This document shows positions 34,086-43,441 of a stretch of 64,000 nucleotides of DNA, piece after piece. Source of the stretch: Accumulibacter sp. Its GTDB lineage: Bacteria > Pseudomonadota > Gammaproteobacteria > Burkholderiales > Rhodocyclaceae. How positions within the stretch are numbered: the stretch's first letter is position 1; every line of letters begins with the position of its first letter. Made by a program: the position numbers and the translations under genes. The stretch is from NCBI GenBank assembly GCA_024235715.1, contig JACKLW010000012.1, positions 1-64,000 of the forward strand, given 5' to 3'. Under the pieces are notes generated by a model, which saw only the letters and a program-made list of their open reading frames with translations, was not told where the DNA came from and ran no database searches.

Positions 34086-37000
34086 ATGAATGCCCCGACG
34101 GACTTCGATATCGGCCCATTGACCTGGGTCAAGAGCGAGATCGACCTCGCACTGGCGCGCGCCGACAAGGCCTTGCAGGAACTCCTGGCAAGCGCGGTCG
34201 ACGAGAGCGCCGATCTCACCCATGTCAAATTCTGTCGCACCCACCTGCACCAGGTGCAGGGCGCGCTGACCATCGTCGGTCTCGACGGCGTCACCCAGTT
34301 TTCGGAAGCGCTGGAAGCGCTGCTACAGGCCATCGAAGAGCAGGAAATTCCCTTCAGCGCGGCGCGCGTCGAACTTGTACAACGCGCGATCGCGGCCCTC
34401 CGCCATTATCTCGACGACCTGATCGGCGGCCAGCCCAACCAGCCCCTGCGGCTCCTGCCACTCTACCGCGAACTGCAGTTGGCACGTGGTCACGAACGCG
34501 TCTTCCCGAGCGACCTCTTCTTCCCCGACCTCCGCGTACGGCCGCCGCGCCGCGCAGGCAGCACCCCGAAAGGCAGCCGCGGTGATTTTCAGCGCCGCCT
34601 GCGCCAGCAGCGGGCCCACTTCCAGCGCGGTCTGCTGTCGTGGTTGCGTGCGCCCCAGGACTGCGCCGGTGTGCCCGAGATGCTCGATGCCGTCAAACGC
34701 ATCGATGCCATTCAGGAACAGCCGGGCGCGCGCGCCTTCTGGTGGGTCGCCACCGCCTTCCTGACGGCTCTGGCTGAACGGGTGCTGCCGCCCGATGCCG
34801 ATGCCCGACAGCTTTGCACCCGCATCGATCTGCAGATTCGTCGCCTCCTCGAAGGCTCGAACAATGTCGCCGAACGCCTGATGCGTGACGCGCTGTACCT
34901 CGTCGGTACTGCCAGGAGCGACCATCGCGCTGTTCACCGCGTGCAGAATGCTTACCAGCTGGCGGCATTGATGCCCGATGCCTCGCCGGAAGCGCCGGTC
35001 GCCGAGGAGTCCGTGCGCCGCCGCCTGCGCGAAGCCATCGCCAACACCGAGGAGGCGTGGAACAAGTTTTGTGCGGGAACGACGCAGGTGCTGCCGACGT
35101 TCCGCATCAACGCCTTGGCACTGGCGACGGTGGCGGAGGAACTCGATCACGAGGATTTTCGCCGCCTGGTGCATGCGCTTACCGAGGTCGCCGACTTCCT
35201 CGTGCAGGCCCCCGCCCGGCACAGCGAAGCCCTGGCCATGGAAACAGCCACGGCGATCCTGCTCGCACAGAACGCGCAGAGCAACATCAATTATCTGGAC
35301 AGCAGTTTTGCCCACCAGGTTGGCGTCATGGTGGACCGGATTCATGGCTGCCTTGCCGGAAAACCGCTGCCGCCGGAATCGGAACTCCCGTCGCTCGACG
35401 AGATGTCCCGCCAGGCCCAGGAGAAATTGCTGATCAGCCAGGTTGCCCGCGAGATCCAGAACAACCTGACCCATATCGAACAGGTGCTCGACGGCTTTTT
35501 CAGGGACGCCGACAAGCATGCCGATCTGGACGGTCTGGAAACCCCGATGCGACAGGTCATCGGTGCGCTGACGATGATGCGCCATGACGCAGCGGTTGCA
35601 GTCTTGCGCAAGTGCGCCGCGGACATCAGAAGCCTCGCGGCACCAGACTATGTGCCGCTGGAGGCGGACTTCGAACGCCTCGCCGAAAAGCTGTCGCTGA
35701 TTGGCTTCTTTGTCGATGCCCTGCAACACGGCGCGACCGACTTCGACGCCTTCATCAGGAACATGGAGTCTGGGAGCGGCCGGGCGTCGACCGCCGAGGA
35801 GCCGGCGGAGACGGTCGAGAAGGAACTCGAGCAGAAGAAGCTCGAAGCGCACGCCTTGCTGCTGGCGCTCAAGGGTCGACCCGACGACCAGCACCTGCGC
35901 CAGGAAGCCGCGAAACAGCTCGCTGCGCTGCAAAAAGACACCGATCTGGTTGATGACAAGCGCCTCGGCCAGCAGATCAAACAGCTGCAGTCGGCTCTGC
36001 TCGCCGGCGGCGACGCGAGCCAGCAGCTCGACGGGACCCTGGCAGCGCTGAAGCCGCAGACGGCGGAGACACCGCAACCCTCGGCAGAAACGATTCAGCT
36101 GTCACAGGCGACGACCGAGGAGGTCGATGCCGAGATTCTCGAGATCTTTCTCGAAGAAGCCGGCGAGGTGCTGGCCAGCCTCGATGGCAACTTCCAGCTG
36201 CTCAAGGCACAGCCGCAAGACAGTGAGCTGCTGACTGCCATCCGCCGCTCGGTGCATACACTCAAGGGCAGCGGCCGCATGGTCGGCCTCAGGGACTTCG
36301 GTGAAGCGGCCTGGTCGGTCGAGCAGGTTCTCAACCTCTGGCTGCGCCAGGAGAACGAAGTCACGCCAGTGATCCTGGACTTGATCGGCCAGGCCTACAC
36401 GGTCTTCGTCGCCTGGGTCGAACATCTGAAGACTGGCCACGGCCAGATACCGGATGCGACGGCCGTGATGGTACTCGCCGCGTCGCTGCTGCAGAGTAGC
36501 GACGAACCGGCCACCGTCGCCGTCGCCGCCGAGGTACCGGAGGCTGCCGCTGCCGACGATCGCCCGGTACGTGATCGGTTGTCGATCACGCGCGCACTGG
36601 CGGACATCTTCAACGACGAGGCGGCGACTCACCTGGCCACCCTGCAGCACGAATTCGCAGTGCTTGAAAGTGACCCGCTGGCGCCAACAACCCACGAGAT
36701 GTACCGCGCCGCACACACCTTGGCCGGAATCGCCGGGACGGTCGGCATCAAGCCGATCAACCAACTGGGCATGGCGCTCGAACACGCCCTGTCGAGGCGG
36801 CAGCATTCGGCGCACCCTGAGCGCGGAGAAGCACTGGAGACGATCCGCCAGGCGATTGCCGGACTGGCCGTGATGCTGACTGACGTCGCCGACGAACTCG
36901 AACCCGAGGCTGCGCCGACGCTGATCGATGCGCTCGCAGCGCTGTACCCGGAACAGCCCGTCGATGCGCAAGCCCCGCTCGCCGAAGCGGCATCGGCCGC

Positions 37001-39458
37001 CGAAGCAGCCGCGGACGAAGGAAGCAGCGAAGGGGACGACGAACTCGCAGCGCTCGACGCGCTGGCTGCCGAACAGCAGACGCCGGTCACTGTCGCCGAA
37101 CAGCCGGCAGCTGCCCCGGGCAGCGCTGCCAGCCCAGTCCCCGAGCTGCAGGATGAGCTGGACGAACAGCTGCTGCCGCTGTTTCTGGAGGAAGCCGCCG
37201 ATCTCACGCAGAACATTGCCACGCAGTTGCGGGCCTGGCGAAACAGGCCTGCCGATGCCGACGTCCTGCGCCAGCTGGCGCGTCTGTTCCACACGCTGAA
37301 AGGCAGCGCCCGCATGGCCGGGGCGATGAATCTCGGCGAACTGACGCACGCCATCGAAACGCGCATGGCCGAAGCGCAGCAGGCTGGCAGTACGCCACTG
37401 GAGTTGGTCGATGATATCGACAACGCCTTCGACGTCATCGTCCAGATCATCGAGCGGCTGCAGCGCGGCGACTTTGCCGACGCCCCGGTCGAGGTACCGG
37501 ACGACGCCGCCCGAGCGCTACCCGGCACGGCGCTCTCCGGCACCGAGGGCGCTGCCGCGCCTGTCGATCAGGGTGCCGCCGATGGCCAGCCCGAGCAGGC
37601 GGAAGGCGAGGCCGACGCCGGCGGACAGGGTGCCTTGCTGCGCGTACGAGCCGACCTGATCGACCGCCTGGTCAACGAAGCCGGCGAGCTTTCGATTGCC
37701 CGTTCCCGGATCGAAGGCGAGATGCGCGCCATCAAGGGATCATTGCTCGACCTGACGGAGAACGTCATCCGTCTGCGCCGGCAATTGCGCGATATCGAAA
37801 TCCAGGCGGAGTTGCAGATGCAGTCCCGCACCGCACTGGTCGATGAACGTCGTCCGGTCGACTTCGATCCGCTTGAGTTCGACCGCTTCACGCGTTTTCA
37901 GGAATTGACGCGGATGATGGCCGAATCGGTCAACGACGTCGCCACCGTCCAGCAGAACCTGTTGAAGAATCTCGACGACGCCAACGCTGCGATCCTGGCG
38001 CAATCGCGCCTCAATCGCGAAGTTCAGCAGGAGCTGATGTCGGTGCGCATGGTGCCGTTCAACAGCATTGCCGATCGCCTCTACCGCATCGTTCGGCAAG
38101 CAGGCAAGGAACTGGGCAAGCGGGCCAACCTCGAAATCAGCGGCGCCCAGCTGCAACTGGACCGCATGGTTCTCGACAAGATGCTGGCGCCACTCGAACA
38201 CATGCTGCGCAACGCGATTGCCCACGGACTCGAAGAAACGCCGCAACGACTGAGCAAGGGCAAGCCGGAAATCGGCGAACTGTCGCTGACGCTGACGCAG
38301 GAAGGCAACGAAGTGATTGTCGCCTTTGCCGACGACGGCGCCGGGCTGGACATGAACAGATTGCGCGAGCGCGGCCTGGCCGCTGGCCTGCTCAGCGACG
38401 AACAGGCCGCCGACGAAGCGCAGGTCGTGGAGATGATTTTTGCGCCGGGCATCTCGACGGCCAGCGGTGTATCGCGAATCGCCGGGCGCGGTATCGGCAT
38501 GGATGTGCTGAAGAGCGCAGTGACCGGCCTGGGCGGCCGCATCGAAGTCCTCTCGCGCCCGGACCAGGGCACCACCTTCCGTCTCTATCTGCCGCTGACG
38601 CTGGCGGTCACCAAGGCCTTGCTGGTTCGCTCCGGCGTCCGCGAATACGCGATTCCGGCGGCGATGATCGAGCAGGTGCTCGATCTCAAGGAAAAGGGAT
38701 TGACCCGGATTCGCGACGCCAAAGCCGCCGTGTGGAGCGGCAATCCGTATCCCTTCCACTACCTGCCACATCTCCTCGGTGATCCACAGGCGCTGCCGGA
38801 AAAACACACCCAGTACTGGGTTCTGCTGCTGCGCAGCGGCGCCCGCAGAGTTGCCCTGCAGGTCGATGAAGTGCTGGGCAACCAGGAAATCGTCGTCAAG
38901 AACATCGGCCCGCAACTGGCGCGGGTCGTCGGCGTGGCTGGAGCGACGGTGCTCGGCAACGGCCAGGTCCTGCTGATCCTGAACCCGGTGGCACTGGCCA
39001 GTCGCCCGCGCACCGTGCCCCCGGTTTCACCGGTACCGACCCTGCGTCAGGCGACAGGCGCTGGCAGCGTCACGGCGACGCTGCCAACGGTAATGATCGT
39101 CGACGACTCGCTGACCGTGCGCAAGATCACCAGCCGGCTGCTGGCTCGCGAAGGCTACCAGGTCATGACCGCCAAGGATGGCGCCGATGCGCTCGAACAG
39201 CTGGTTGCCATAATCCCCGACGTGCTGCTGGTGGACATCGAAATGCCGCGCATGGACGGCTTCGAATTCACCAGGAACGTGCGCGCCGACCAGCGCCTGC
39301 AGCGCATCCCGATCATCATGATCACCTCGCGCACCGCCGACAAGCACCGCCAGTACGCCTTCGAGCTCGGCGTCAATCACTACCTGGGCAAGCCCTATCA
39401 GGAAGACGAACTGCTGCGCCTGGTGGCGGCGCACGTCAAGGAGCAGCGGGGCGCTTGA
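34086..39458 (+). CDS. pilL: hybrid chemotaxis histidine kinase PilL/ChpA
   Basis: A 1790-residue CheA-type kinase controlling twitching through PilG and PilH. Four Hpt-like sites with a histidine are visible: His55 (LHQVQGALTIVG), His724 (SVHTLKGSGRM), His877 (AAHTLAGIAGT) and His1069 (LFHTLKGSARM). A dimerisation and ATPase core follows (N-box LRNAIAHGLEE near 1375, G-boxes DDGAGLDM and AGRGIGMDV), then a CheW domain (about 1510-1660) and a C-terminal receiver with Asp1717 (LLVDIEMP). Linkers are rich in Ala, Glu and Pro. The ATG at 34086 is preferred; a GTG at 34068 is possible. Its end overlaps the convergent photolyase gene by 23 bp. Confidence 0.93.
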   Translation: MNAPTDFDIGPLTWVKSEIDLALARADKALQELLASAVDESADLTHVKFCRTHLHQVQGALTIVGLDGVTQFSEALEALLQAIEEQEIPFSAARVELVQRAIAALRHYLDDLIGGQPNQPLRLLPLYRELQLARGHERVFPSDLFFPDLRVRPPRRAGSTPKGSRGDFQRRLRQQRAHFQRGLLSWLRAPQDCAGVPEMLDAVKRIDAIQEQPGARAFWWVATAFLTALAERVLPPDADARQLCTRIDLQIRRLLEGSNNVAERLMRDALYLVGTARSDHRAVHRVQNAYQLAALMPDASPEAPVAEESVRRRLREAIANTEEAWNKFCAGTTQVLPTFRINALALATVAEELDHEDFRRLVHALTEVADFLVQAPARHSEALAMETATAILLAQNAQSNINYLDSSFAHQVGVMVDRIHGCLAGKPLPPESELPSLDEMSRQAQEKLLISQVAREIQNNLTHIEQVLDGFFRDADKHADLDGLETPMRQVIGALTMMRHDAAVAVLRKCAADIRSLAAPDYVPLEADFERLAEKLSLIGFFVDALQHGATDFDAFIRNMESGSGRASTAEEPAETVEKELEQKKLEAHALLLALKGRPDDQHLRQEAAKQLAALQKDTDLVDDKRLGQQIKQLQSALLAGGDASQQLDGTLAALKPQTAETPQPSAETIQLSQATTEEVDAEILEIFLEEAGEVLASLDGNFQLLKAQPQDSELLTAIRRSVHTLKGSGRMVGLRDFGEAAWSVEQVLNLWLRQENEVTPVILDLIGQAYTVFVAWVEHLKTGHGQIPDATAVMVLAASLLQSSDEPATVAVAAEVPEAAAADDRPVRDRLSITRALADIFNDEAATHLATLQHEFAVLESDPLAPTTHEMYRAAHTLAGIAGTVGIKPINQLGMALEHALSRRQHSAHPERGEALETIRQAIAGLAVMLTDVADELEPEAAPTLIDALAALYPEQPVDAQAPLAEAASAAEAAADEGSSEGDDELAALDALAAEQQTPVTVAEQPAAAPGSAASPVPELQDELDEQLLPLFLEEAADLTQNIATQLRAWRNRPADADVLRQLARLFHTLKGSARMAGAMNLGELTHAIETRMAEAQQAGSTPLELVDDIDNAFDVIVQIIERLQRGDFADAPVEVPDDAARALPGTALSGTEGAAAPVDQGAADGQPEQAEGEADAGGQGALLRVRADLIDRLVNEAGELSIARSRIEGEMRAIKGSLLDLTENVIRLRRQLRDIEIQAELQMQSRTALVDERRPVDFDPLEFDRFTRFQELTRMMAESVNDVATVQQNLLKNLDDANAAILAQSRLNREVQQELMSVRMVPFNSIADRLYRIVRQAGKELGKRANLEISGAQLQLDRMVLDKMLAPLEHMLRNAIAHGLEETPQRLSKGKPEIGELSLTLTQEGNEVIVAFADDGAGLDMNRLRERGLAAGLLSDEQAADEAQVVEMIFAPGISTASGVSRIAGRGIGMDVLKSAVTGLGGRIEVLSRPDQGTTFRLYLPLTLAVTKALLVRSGVREYAIPAAMIEQVLDLKEKGLTRIRDAKAAVWSGNPYPFHYLPHLLGDPQALPEKHTQYWVLLLRSGARRVALQVDEVLGNQEIVVKNIGPQLARVVGVAGATVLGNGQVLLILNPVALASRPRTVPPVSPVPTLRQATGAGSVTATLPTVMIVDDSLTVRKITSRLLAREGYQVMTAKDGADALEQLVAIIPDVLLVDIEMPRMDGFEFTRNVRADQRLQRIPIIMITSRTADKHRQYAFELGVNHYLGKPYQEDELLRLVAAHVKEQRGA

Positions 39459-40887
39459 CGACCGCGTAACGTTGCAGTGTCCGCTCCCTCGCCTGCTGGT
39501 GGTCGACCAGCGGGGCCGGCGTGTGGCGCCCGATGATCACCCCGCAGGCGGATTGCTCAGGCTGACTCATGCGCCACGGCGCGTGGATGAATCGGTCGGG
39601 AACTTCCGCCAGTTCGGGTACGTAGCGACGGATGAACCTGCCATCAGGGTCAAAGCGCTGCGACTGCAGCAGCGGATTGAAGATCCGGAAATAGGGTTGC
39701 GCATCGCAACCGCTGGACGCCGCCCATTGCCAACCGCCATTGTTGGCCGAAAGGTCGAAATCATTGAGCCGCGCGGCAAAATAGGCCTCGCCTCGCCGCC
39801 AGTCGAGACCCAGATCCTTGCACAGAAATGAAGCGCTCAGCATGCGCAGACGATTGTGCATGTAGCCCGTTGCATTGAGTTGTCGCATTGCTGCGTCGAC
39901 CAGCGGATAGCCGGTCCGACCCGCACACCAGGCCGTGAAGGCCTGCTCCGCAGCCGGCCCCTGCTCCCAGCGGATGGCATCGTACGCGGGCTTGAAGGCA
40001 CGCTCGGCGACATGCGGAAAGCGATCGAGGATCATGAAGTAGAAGTCGCGCCAGACCAGTTCCGACAGCCAGGTCGCAGCGCCTTCATTGCTGCCCCCGA
40101 GAGCGCCGGCGGCGATCGCCCGGGCCACCAGCTCGCGGATCGAGATGGTCCCGAAACGCAGGTGGACCGAGAGGTAGGACACGCCTTTTGCGGCGGGGAA
40201 ATCACGCTGCTCGTGGTAGCGGGAAATGCGCCCGAGAAAATCCTCCAGCAGCAGCCGGGCGCCAGACATTCCCGGTACGATACCCAGCGCATGCAGGTTT
40301 GTGGCGGAAAAGCCGAGGTCGCCCAGCGTCGGCACGCCGCTGGCGCGCGGGACGTTCGCCAGCGTTCCGCAACGCGCCTCGTAAGGCTGCCAATCGTCCT
40401 CGGTCAGCCGCTTCAGCCAGGCTTTCTTGTACGGCGTAAAAACCGTATGTGGTCTCCCCGCCTGCGTCAGCACTTCCTCGCCGTCGAGCAGCGCCTGATC
40501 CTTGAACGCCTCGAAGGAAATTCCCAGACCATTCAATGCACTGGCCACGATGGCATCGCGTCGCTTGGCCTGCGGTTCGTAGTCGCGATTGGCGAAGACC
40601 GCCGCCACACCCAACTCGCCGGCCAGCCTCGGAATTTCCCGGCTTGCCCAGCCATGCAGCACCAGCAAGCCGCCGCCACGCCGGCGCAGGGCGACGTCCA
40701 GTTCGAGCAGCGATTCACGAATGAACTCGACGCGGCGATCAGCGCGCTGCTCGAGGGCGTCGAGAATCTCGCGATCGAAAACGAAGGCGCAATAGACGCG
40801 GCGGGCCCGCCGCAGCGCTTCACCCAGCGCAGCGTGATCGATGTCACGCAGATCGCGCCGAAACCAGACCAGAATCGAGTCGAGCAT
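39436..40887 (-). CDS. phrB: deoxyribodipyrimidine photolyase
   Basis: A 483-residue light-dependent DNA repair flavoprotein that splits pyrimidine dimers. The N-terminal antenna domain begins SILVWFRRDLRDIDHAAL. The FAD-binding helical domain has TGYPLVDAAMRQLNATGYMH and the end motif WAASSGCDAQPYFRIFNP, with RYVPELAEVPDRFIHAPW. These are class I CPD photolyase features. It is convergent with pilL and divergent from yqgE (44 bp), so it is probably transcribed alone. Confidence 0.95.
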   Translation of the reverse strand: MLDSILVWFRRDLRDIDHAALGEALRRARRVYCAFVFDREILDALEQRADRRVEFIRESLLELDVALRRRGGGLLVLHGWASREIPRLAGELGVAAVFANRDYEPQAKRRDAIVASALNGLGISFEAFKDQALLDGEEVLTQAGRPHTVFTPYKKAWLKRLTEDDWQPYEARCGTLANVPRASGVPTLGDLGFSATNLHALGIVPGMSGARLLLEDFLGRISRYHEQRDFPAAKGVSYLSVHLRFGTISIRELVARAIAAGALGGSNEGAATWLSELVWRDFYFMILDRFPHVAERAFKPAYDAIRWEQGPAAEQAFTAWCAGRTGYPLVDAAMRQLNATGYMHNRLRMLSASFLCKDLGLDWRRGEAYFAARLNDFDLSANNGGWQWAASSGCDAQPYFRIFNPLLQSQRFDPDGRFIRRYVPELAEVPDRFIHAPWRMSQPEQSACGVIIGRHTPAPLVDHQQARERTLQRYAVVKRPAAP

Positions 40888-40896
40888 GGATTACCT

Positions 40897-40925
40897 TTGT
40901 GTCGGTCGCCACCGACGATTAGAAT
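40897..40925 (+). promoter_or_regulatory. possible promoter of the yqgE-ruvX-pyr operon
   Basis: TTGTGT (40897-40902), 17 bases, then TAGAAT (40920-40925). The -10 is good and the -35 weak. Transcription would start close to the yqgE ATG at 40932, and no ribosome binding site is visible, so the message may be leaderless or a further promoter may lie upstream. Confidence 0.35.
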
Positions 40926-40931
40926 GAGACC

Positions 40932-41492
40932 ATGAAAAGCATCAACCTGACCGATCATTTTCTCATTGCCATGCCGGCAATGGCGGATCCGTATTTCTCC
41001 AGAACACTGGTATACATTGCCGAACACAATGATCGTGGTGCCTTGGGCGTGATCGTCAATCGTCCGATCGACATGAGCCTGGGAACACTGCTTGGCAAGA
41101 TCGATGTGCCGCTCGAGGTCGAAGGCTTCGCTAATCTGCCGGTCCTCTTCGGCGGCCCGGTCCAGACCGACCGCGGCTTCGTTCTGCATCGACCGGTCGG
41201 CCAATGGCAGTCGACGCTGGCGGTCAACGAGCATGTCGGCCTCACCAGTTCACGCGACATCCTGCAGGCGGTCGCCGAGCACGGCCAGCCGCATGACGTG
41301 ATGGTCACCCTCGGCTACTCGGGCTGGTCGGCGGGCCAGCTGGAACACGAACTGGCCCAGAACGCCTGGCTTACCGTGCCGGCTCAGCAGCCGATTCTGT
41401 TTGAACTGCCCTACGAGGAGCGGCTCGCGTCGGCACTGGAACTCCTCGGCGTCAGCCTCACCAATCTTGCCGACCAAGTCGGCCATGCCTGA
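40932..41492 (+). CDS. yqgE: YqgE/AlgH family protein
   Basis: A 186-residue protein of the YqgE/AlgH family. Family motifs are [23 protein letters not shown] (here [13 protein letters not shown]), [25 protein letters not shown] and [16 protein letters not shown]. The biochemical function is not established; the name AlgH comes from an alginate-regulation phenotype in Pseudomonas. It is nearly always followed by ruvX, as here with an 8-bp overlap (ATGCCTGA), which argues for coupled expression. Confidence 0.95.
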   Translation: MKSINLTDHFLIAMPAMADPYFSRTLVYIAEHNDRGALGVIVNRPIDMSLGTLLGKIDVPLEVEGFANLPVLFGGPVQTDRGFVLHRPVGQWQSTLAVNEHVGLTSSRDILQAVAEHGQPHDVMVTLGYSGWSAGQLEHELAQNAWLTVPAQQPILFELPYEERLASALELLGVSLTNLADQVGHA

Positions 41493-41991
41493 GGCGGACG
41501 GAAGACCGACCGGCGCCGTACTCGCTTTCGACTTTGGCGAAAAACGGATCGGCGTTGCCATCGGTGAGTGGCAACTGCGACAGGCACATCCCCTGACCAC
41601 CATTCATGGCGAGGCCAATGCGCTGCGCTTTGCCGCAATCAGCGCTCTGATCAATGAGTGGCAGCCGCGCACGCTGGTCGTCGGACGACCGTTGTCGCTC
41701 GACGGCGACGCCCATGCCATGACCGCGCGCTGCCAGCGCTTCGCCAACCAGCTGCGTGGCCGTTTCCGGCTACCGGTCGATTATGCCGACGAGCGGCTCT
41801 CGTCGATCGAAGCGCAGGAGCGGCTACGTGCCGCCGGACACAAGTCGCGCAGCGCCGGCAAACATCTTGACGCCGTTGCCGCCCAGCTGATCCTGCAGGG
41901 CTATTTCGACGGTGTCGGCAGCGACCGCCGGTGCCCCCCTTCCACCGACTTCCCTGACCCTGATGACGACCAAACAGATGCCTGCCATTGA
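41485..41991 (+). CDS. ruvX: Holliday junction resolvase-like protein RuvX (YqgF)
   Basis: A 168-residue RNase H-fold nuclease. Motifs: [12 protein letters not shown] near the N-terminus, [23 protein letters not shown] and [17 protein letters not shown], which carry the conserved acidic residues. In E. coli YqgF is essential and is linked to 16S rRNA processing; junction resolution is reported for some homologues. The start at 41485 overlaps the yqgE stop. The C-terminal tail (about 20 residues, rich in Asp and Pro) overlaps the start of pyrR by 29 bp and is probably not structured. Confidence 0.94.
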   Translation: MPEADGRPTGAVLAFDFGEKRIGVAIGEWQLRQAHPLTTIHGEANALRFAAISALINEWQPRTLVVGRPLSLDGDAHAMTARCQRFANQLRGRFRLPVDYADERLSSIEAQERLRAAGHKSRSAGKHLDAVAAQLILQGYFDGVGSDRRCPPSTDFPDPDDDQTDACH

Positions 41992-42484
41992 ACTCCCCGA
42001 CGCTGACGCCCAATGTGCCGAACTGGCTGAACTGATTCGACCCCGGCTACAGGCGGACACCGTCCTGGTCGGCATTCACAGCGGCGGCGTCTGGGTAGCC
42101 CGACGTCTCCGCGATTTGCTCGAACTGGCCAACGAGATCGGCCTGATCGACGTCTCCTTCTACCGGGACGATTACGGCGAGAAGGGACTTCATCCACGTG
42201 TTCGGCCAACGTCGATTCCCTTCGATGTCGAAGGCCGGCCACTGATCCTGGTCGACGACGTGCTGTATACCGGGCGCACCACGCGCGCGGCGATCAACGA
42301 GCTGTTCGACTACGGTCGCCCGGCCAGCATCCAGCTCGCCGTACTCGCCGATCGCGGCCAGCGCCAGCTGCCGATCTGCGCCGACTTCTGCACCTGGCAC
42401 GTCCAGCTCGATCCGACGCAGGAACTGGTGCTCTCCGCAGACGGCGACGCGCACCTGCAGTGGAGTCTCGCCGGCAATGCATAA
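41963..42484 (+). CDS. pyrR: PyrR-type uracil phosphoribosyltransferase / regulator
   Basis: A 173-residue phosphoribosyltransferase of the PyrR family. The PRPP-binding loop is [18 protein letters not shown], and [11 protein letters not shown] with [14 protein letters not shown] are family marks. In Gram-positive bacteria PyrR binds pyr mRNA and causes attenuation. In proteobacteria the role is less clear, and no anti-terminator structure is visible upstream here. The ATG at 41963 is favoured; the second ATG at 41978 is also possible. It overlaps pyrB by 8 bp (ATGCATAA). Confidence 0.93.
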   Translation: MTTKQMPAIELPDADAQCAELAELIRPRLQADTVLVGIHSGGVWVARRLRDLLELANEIGLIDVSFYRDDYGEKGLHPRVRPTSIPFDVEGRPLILVDDVLYTGRTTRAAINELFDYGRPASIQLAVLADRGQRQLPICADFCTWHVQLDPTQELVLSADGDAHLQWSLAGNA

Positions 42485-43436
42485 CCCACAACTCAATGCC
42501 AATGGCGAGCTGACGCACCTGTTGTCGATCGAGGGTTTGCCGCGCGAATTGATTCATCAGATTCTCGATACCGCGTCGAGCTTCATCGAGGTCTCCGACC
42601 GTGACGTCAAGAAGGTGCCTCTGTTGCGCGGCAAGAGCGTCTTCAACGTCTTTTTCGAGAACTCCACGCGTACGCGGACCACTTTCGAGATCGCCGCCAA
42701 GCGCCTCTCCGCGGATGTCATCAATCTCGACGTGACACGCTCCTCGACCGCCAAGGGCGAAACGCTGCTCGACACGGTGGACAACCTGATCGCCATGCAC
42801 GCCGACATGTTCGTCGTACGCCACGCGGCCAGCGGCGCACCGCACCTGATCACCGAGCATCTGCGCCGTCTCGGGCGCAACGACGTGCACGTCGTCAATG
42901 CCGGTGACGGACGCCACGCGCACCCGACGCAGGGCCTGCTCGACATGTACACCATCCGCCACTACAAGAAGGATTTCGCCAATCTGGTGGTGGCAGTGAT
43001 TGGCGACATCCTGCACTCGCGGGTGGCGCGCTCGGACATCAACGCGCTGACCACGCTCGGCGCCGCGGAGGTGCGCGCCGTTGGCCCGCAGACGCTGCTG
43101 CCGACAGCCATCGAAAGAATGGGGGTGCGCGTCTGCCACGACCTGCGCGCCGGGGTGCGCGACTGTGATGTGATCATCATGCTGCGTCTGCAAAACGAAC
43201 GCATGAACGGGGCGCTGCTGCCTTCGGCTCGCGAGTATTTCCACTGCTACGGACTGACGCCAGAGACCCTGGCGCTGGCCAAACCGGATGCCATCGTGAT
43301 GCACCCGGGACCAATGAACCGCGGCGTCGAAATCGACTCCGACGTCGCCGACGGACCGCAGGCCGTCATCCTGCCGCAGGTCACCTTCGGGATTGCCGTA
43401 CGCATGGCGGTGATGGGCATTCTGGCAGGGAACTGA
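42477..43436 (+). CDS. pyrB: aspartate carbamoyltransferase catalytic subunit
   Basis: A 319-residue enzyme making carbamoyl-aspartate in pyrimidine synthesis. The carbamoyl-phosphate loop [26 protein letters not shown], the catalytic-loop region and [12 protein letters not shown] are all intact. Class A bacterial enzymes of this kind assemble as dodecamers with an inactive dihydroorotase homologue, which is the next gene (5 bp later). No pyrI regulatory subunit is present, as expected for this class. Confidence 0.97.
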   Translation: MHNPQLNANGELTHLLSIEGLPRELIHQILDTASSFIEVSDRDVKKVPLLRGKSVFNVFFENSTRTRTTFEIAAKRLSADVINLDVTRSSTAKGETLLDTVDNLIAMHADMFVVRHAASGAPHLITEHLRRLGRNDVHVVNAGDGRHAHPTQGLLDMYTIRHYKKDFANLVVAVIGDILHSRVARSDINALTTLGAAEVRAVGPQTLLPTAIERMGVRVCHDLRAGVRDCDVIIMLRLQNERMNGALLPSAREYFHCYGLTPETLALAKPDAIVMHPGPMNRGVEIDSDVADGPQAVILPQVTFGIAVRMAVMGILAGN

Positions 43437-43441
43437 AAACA

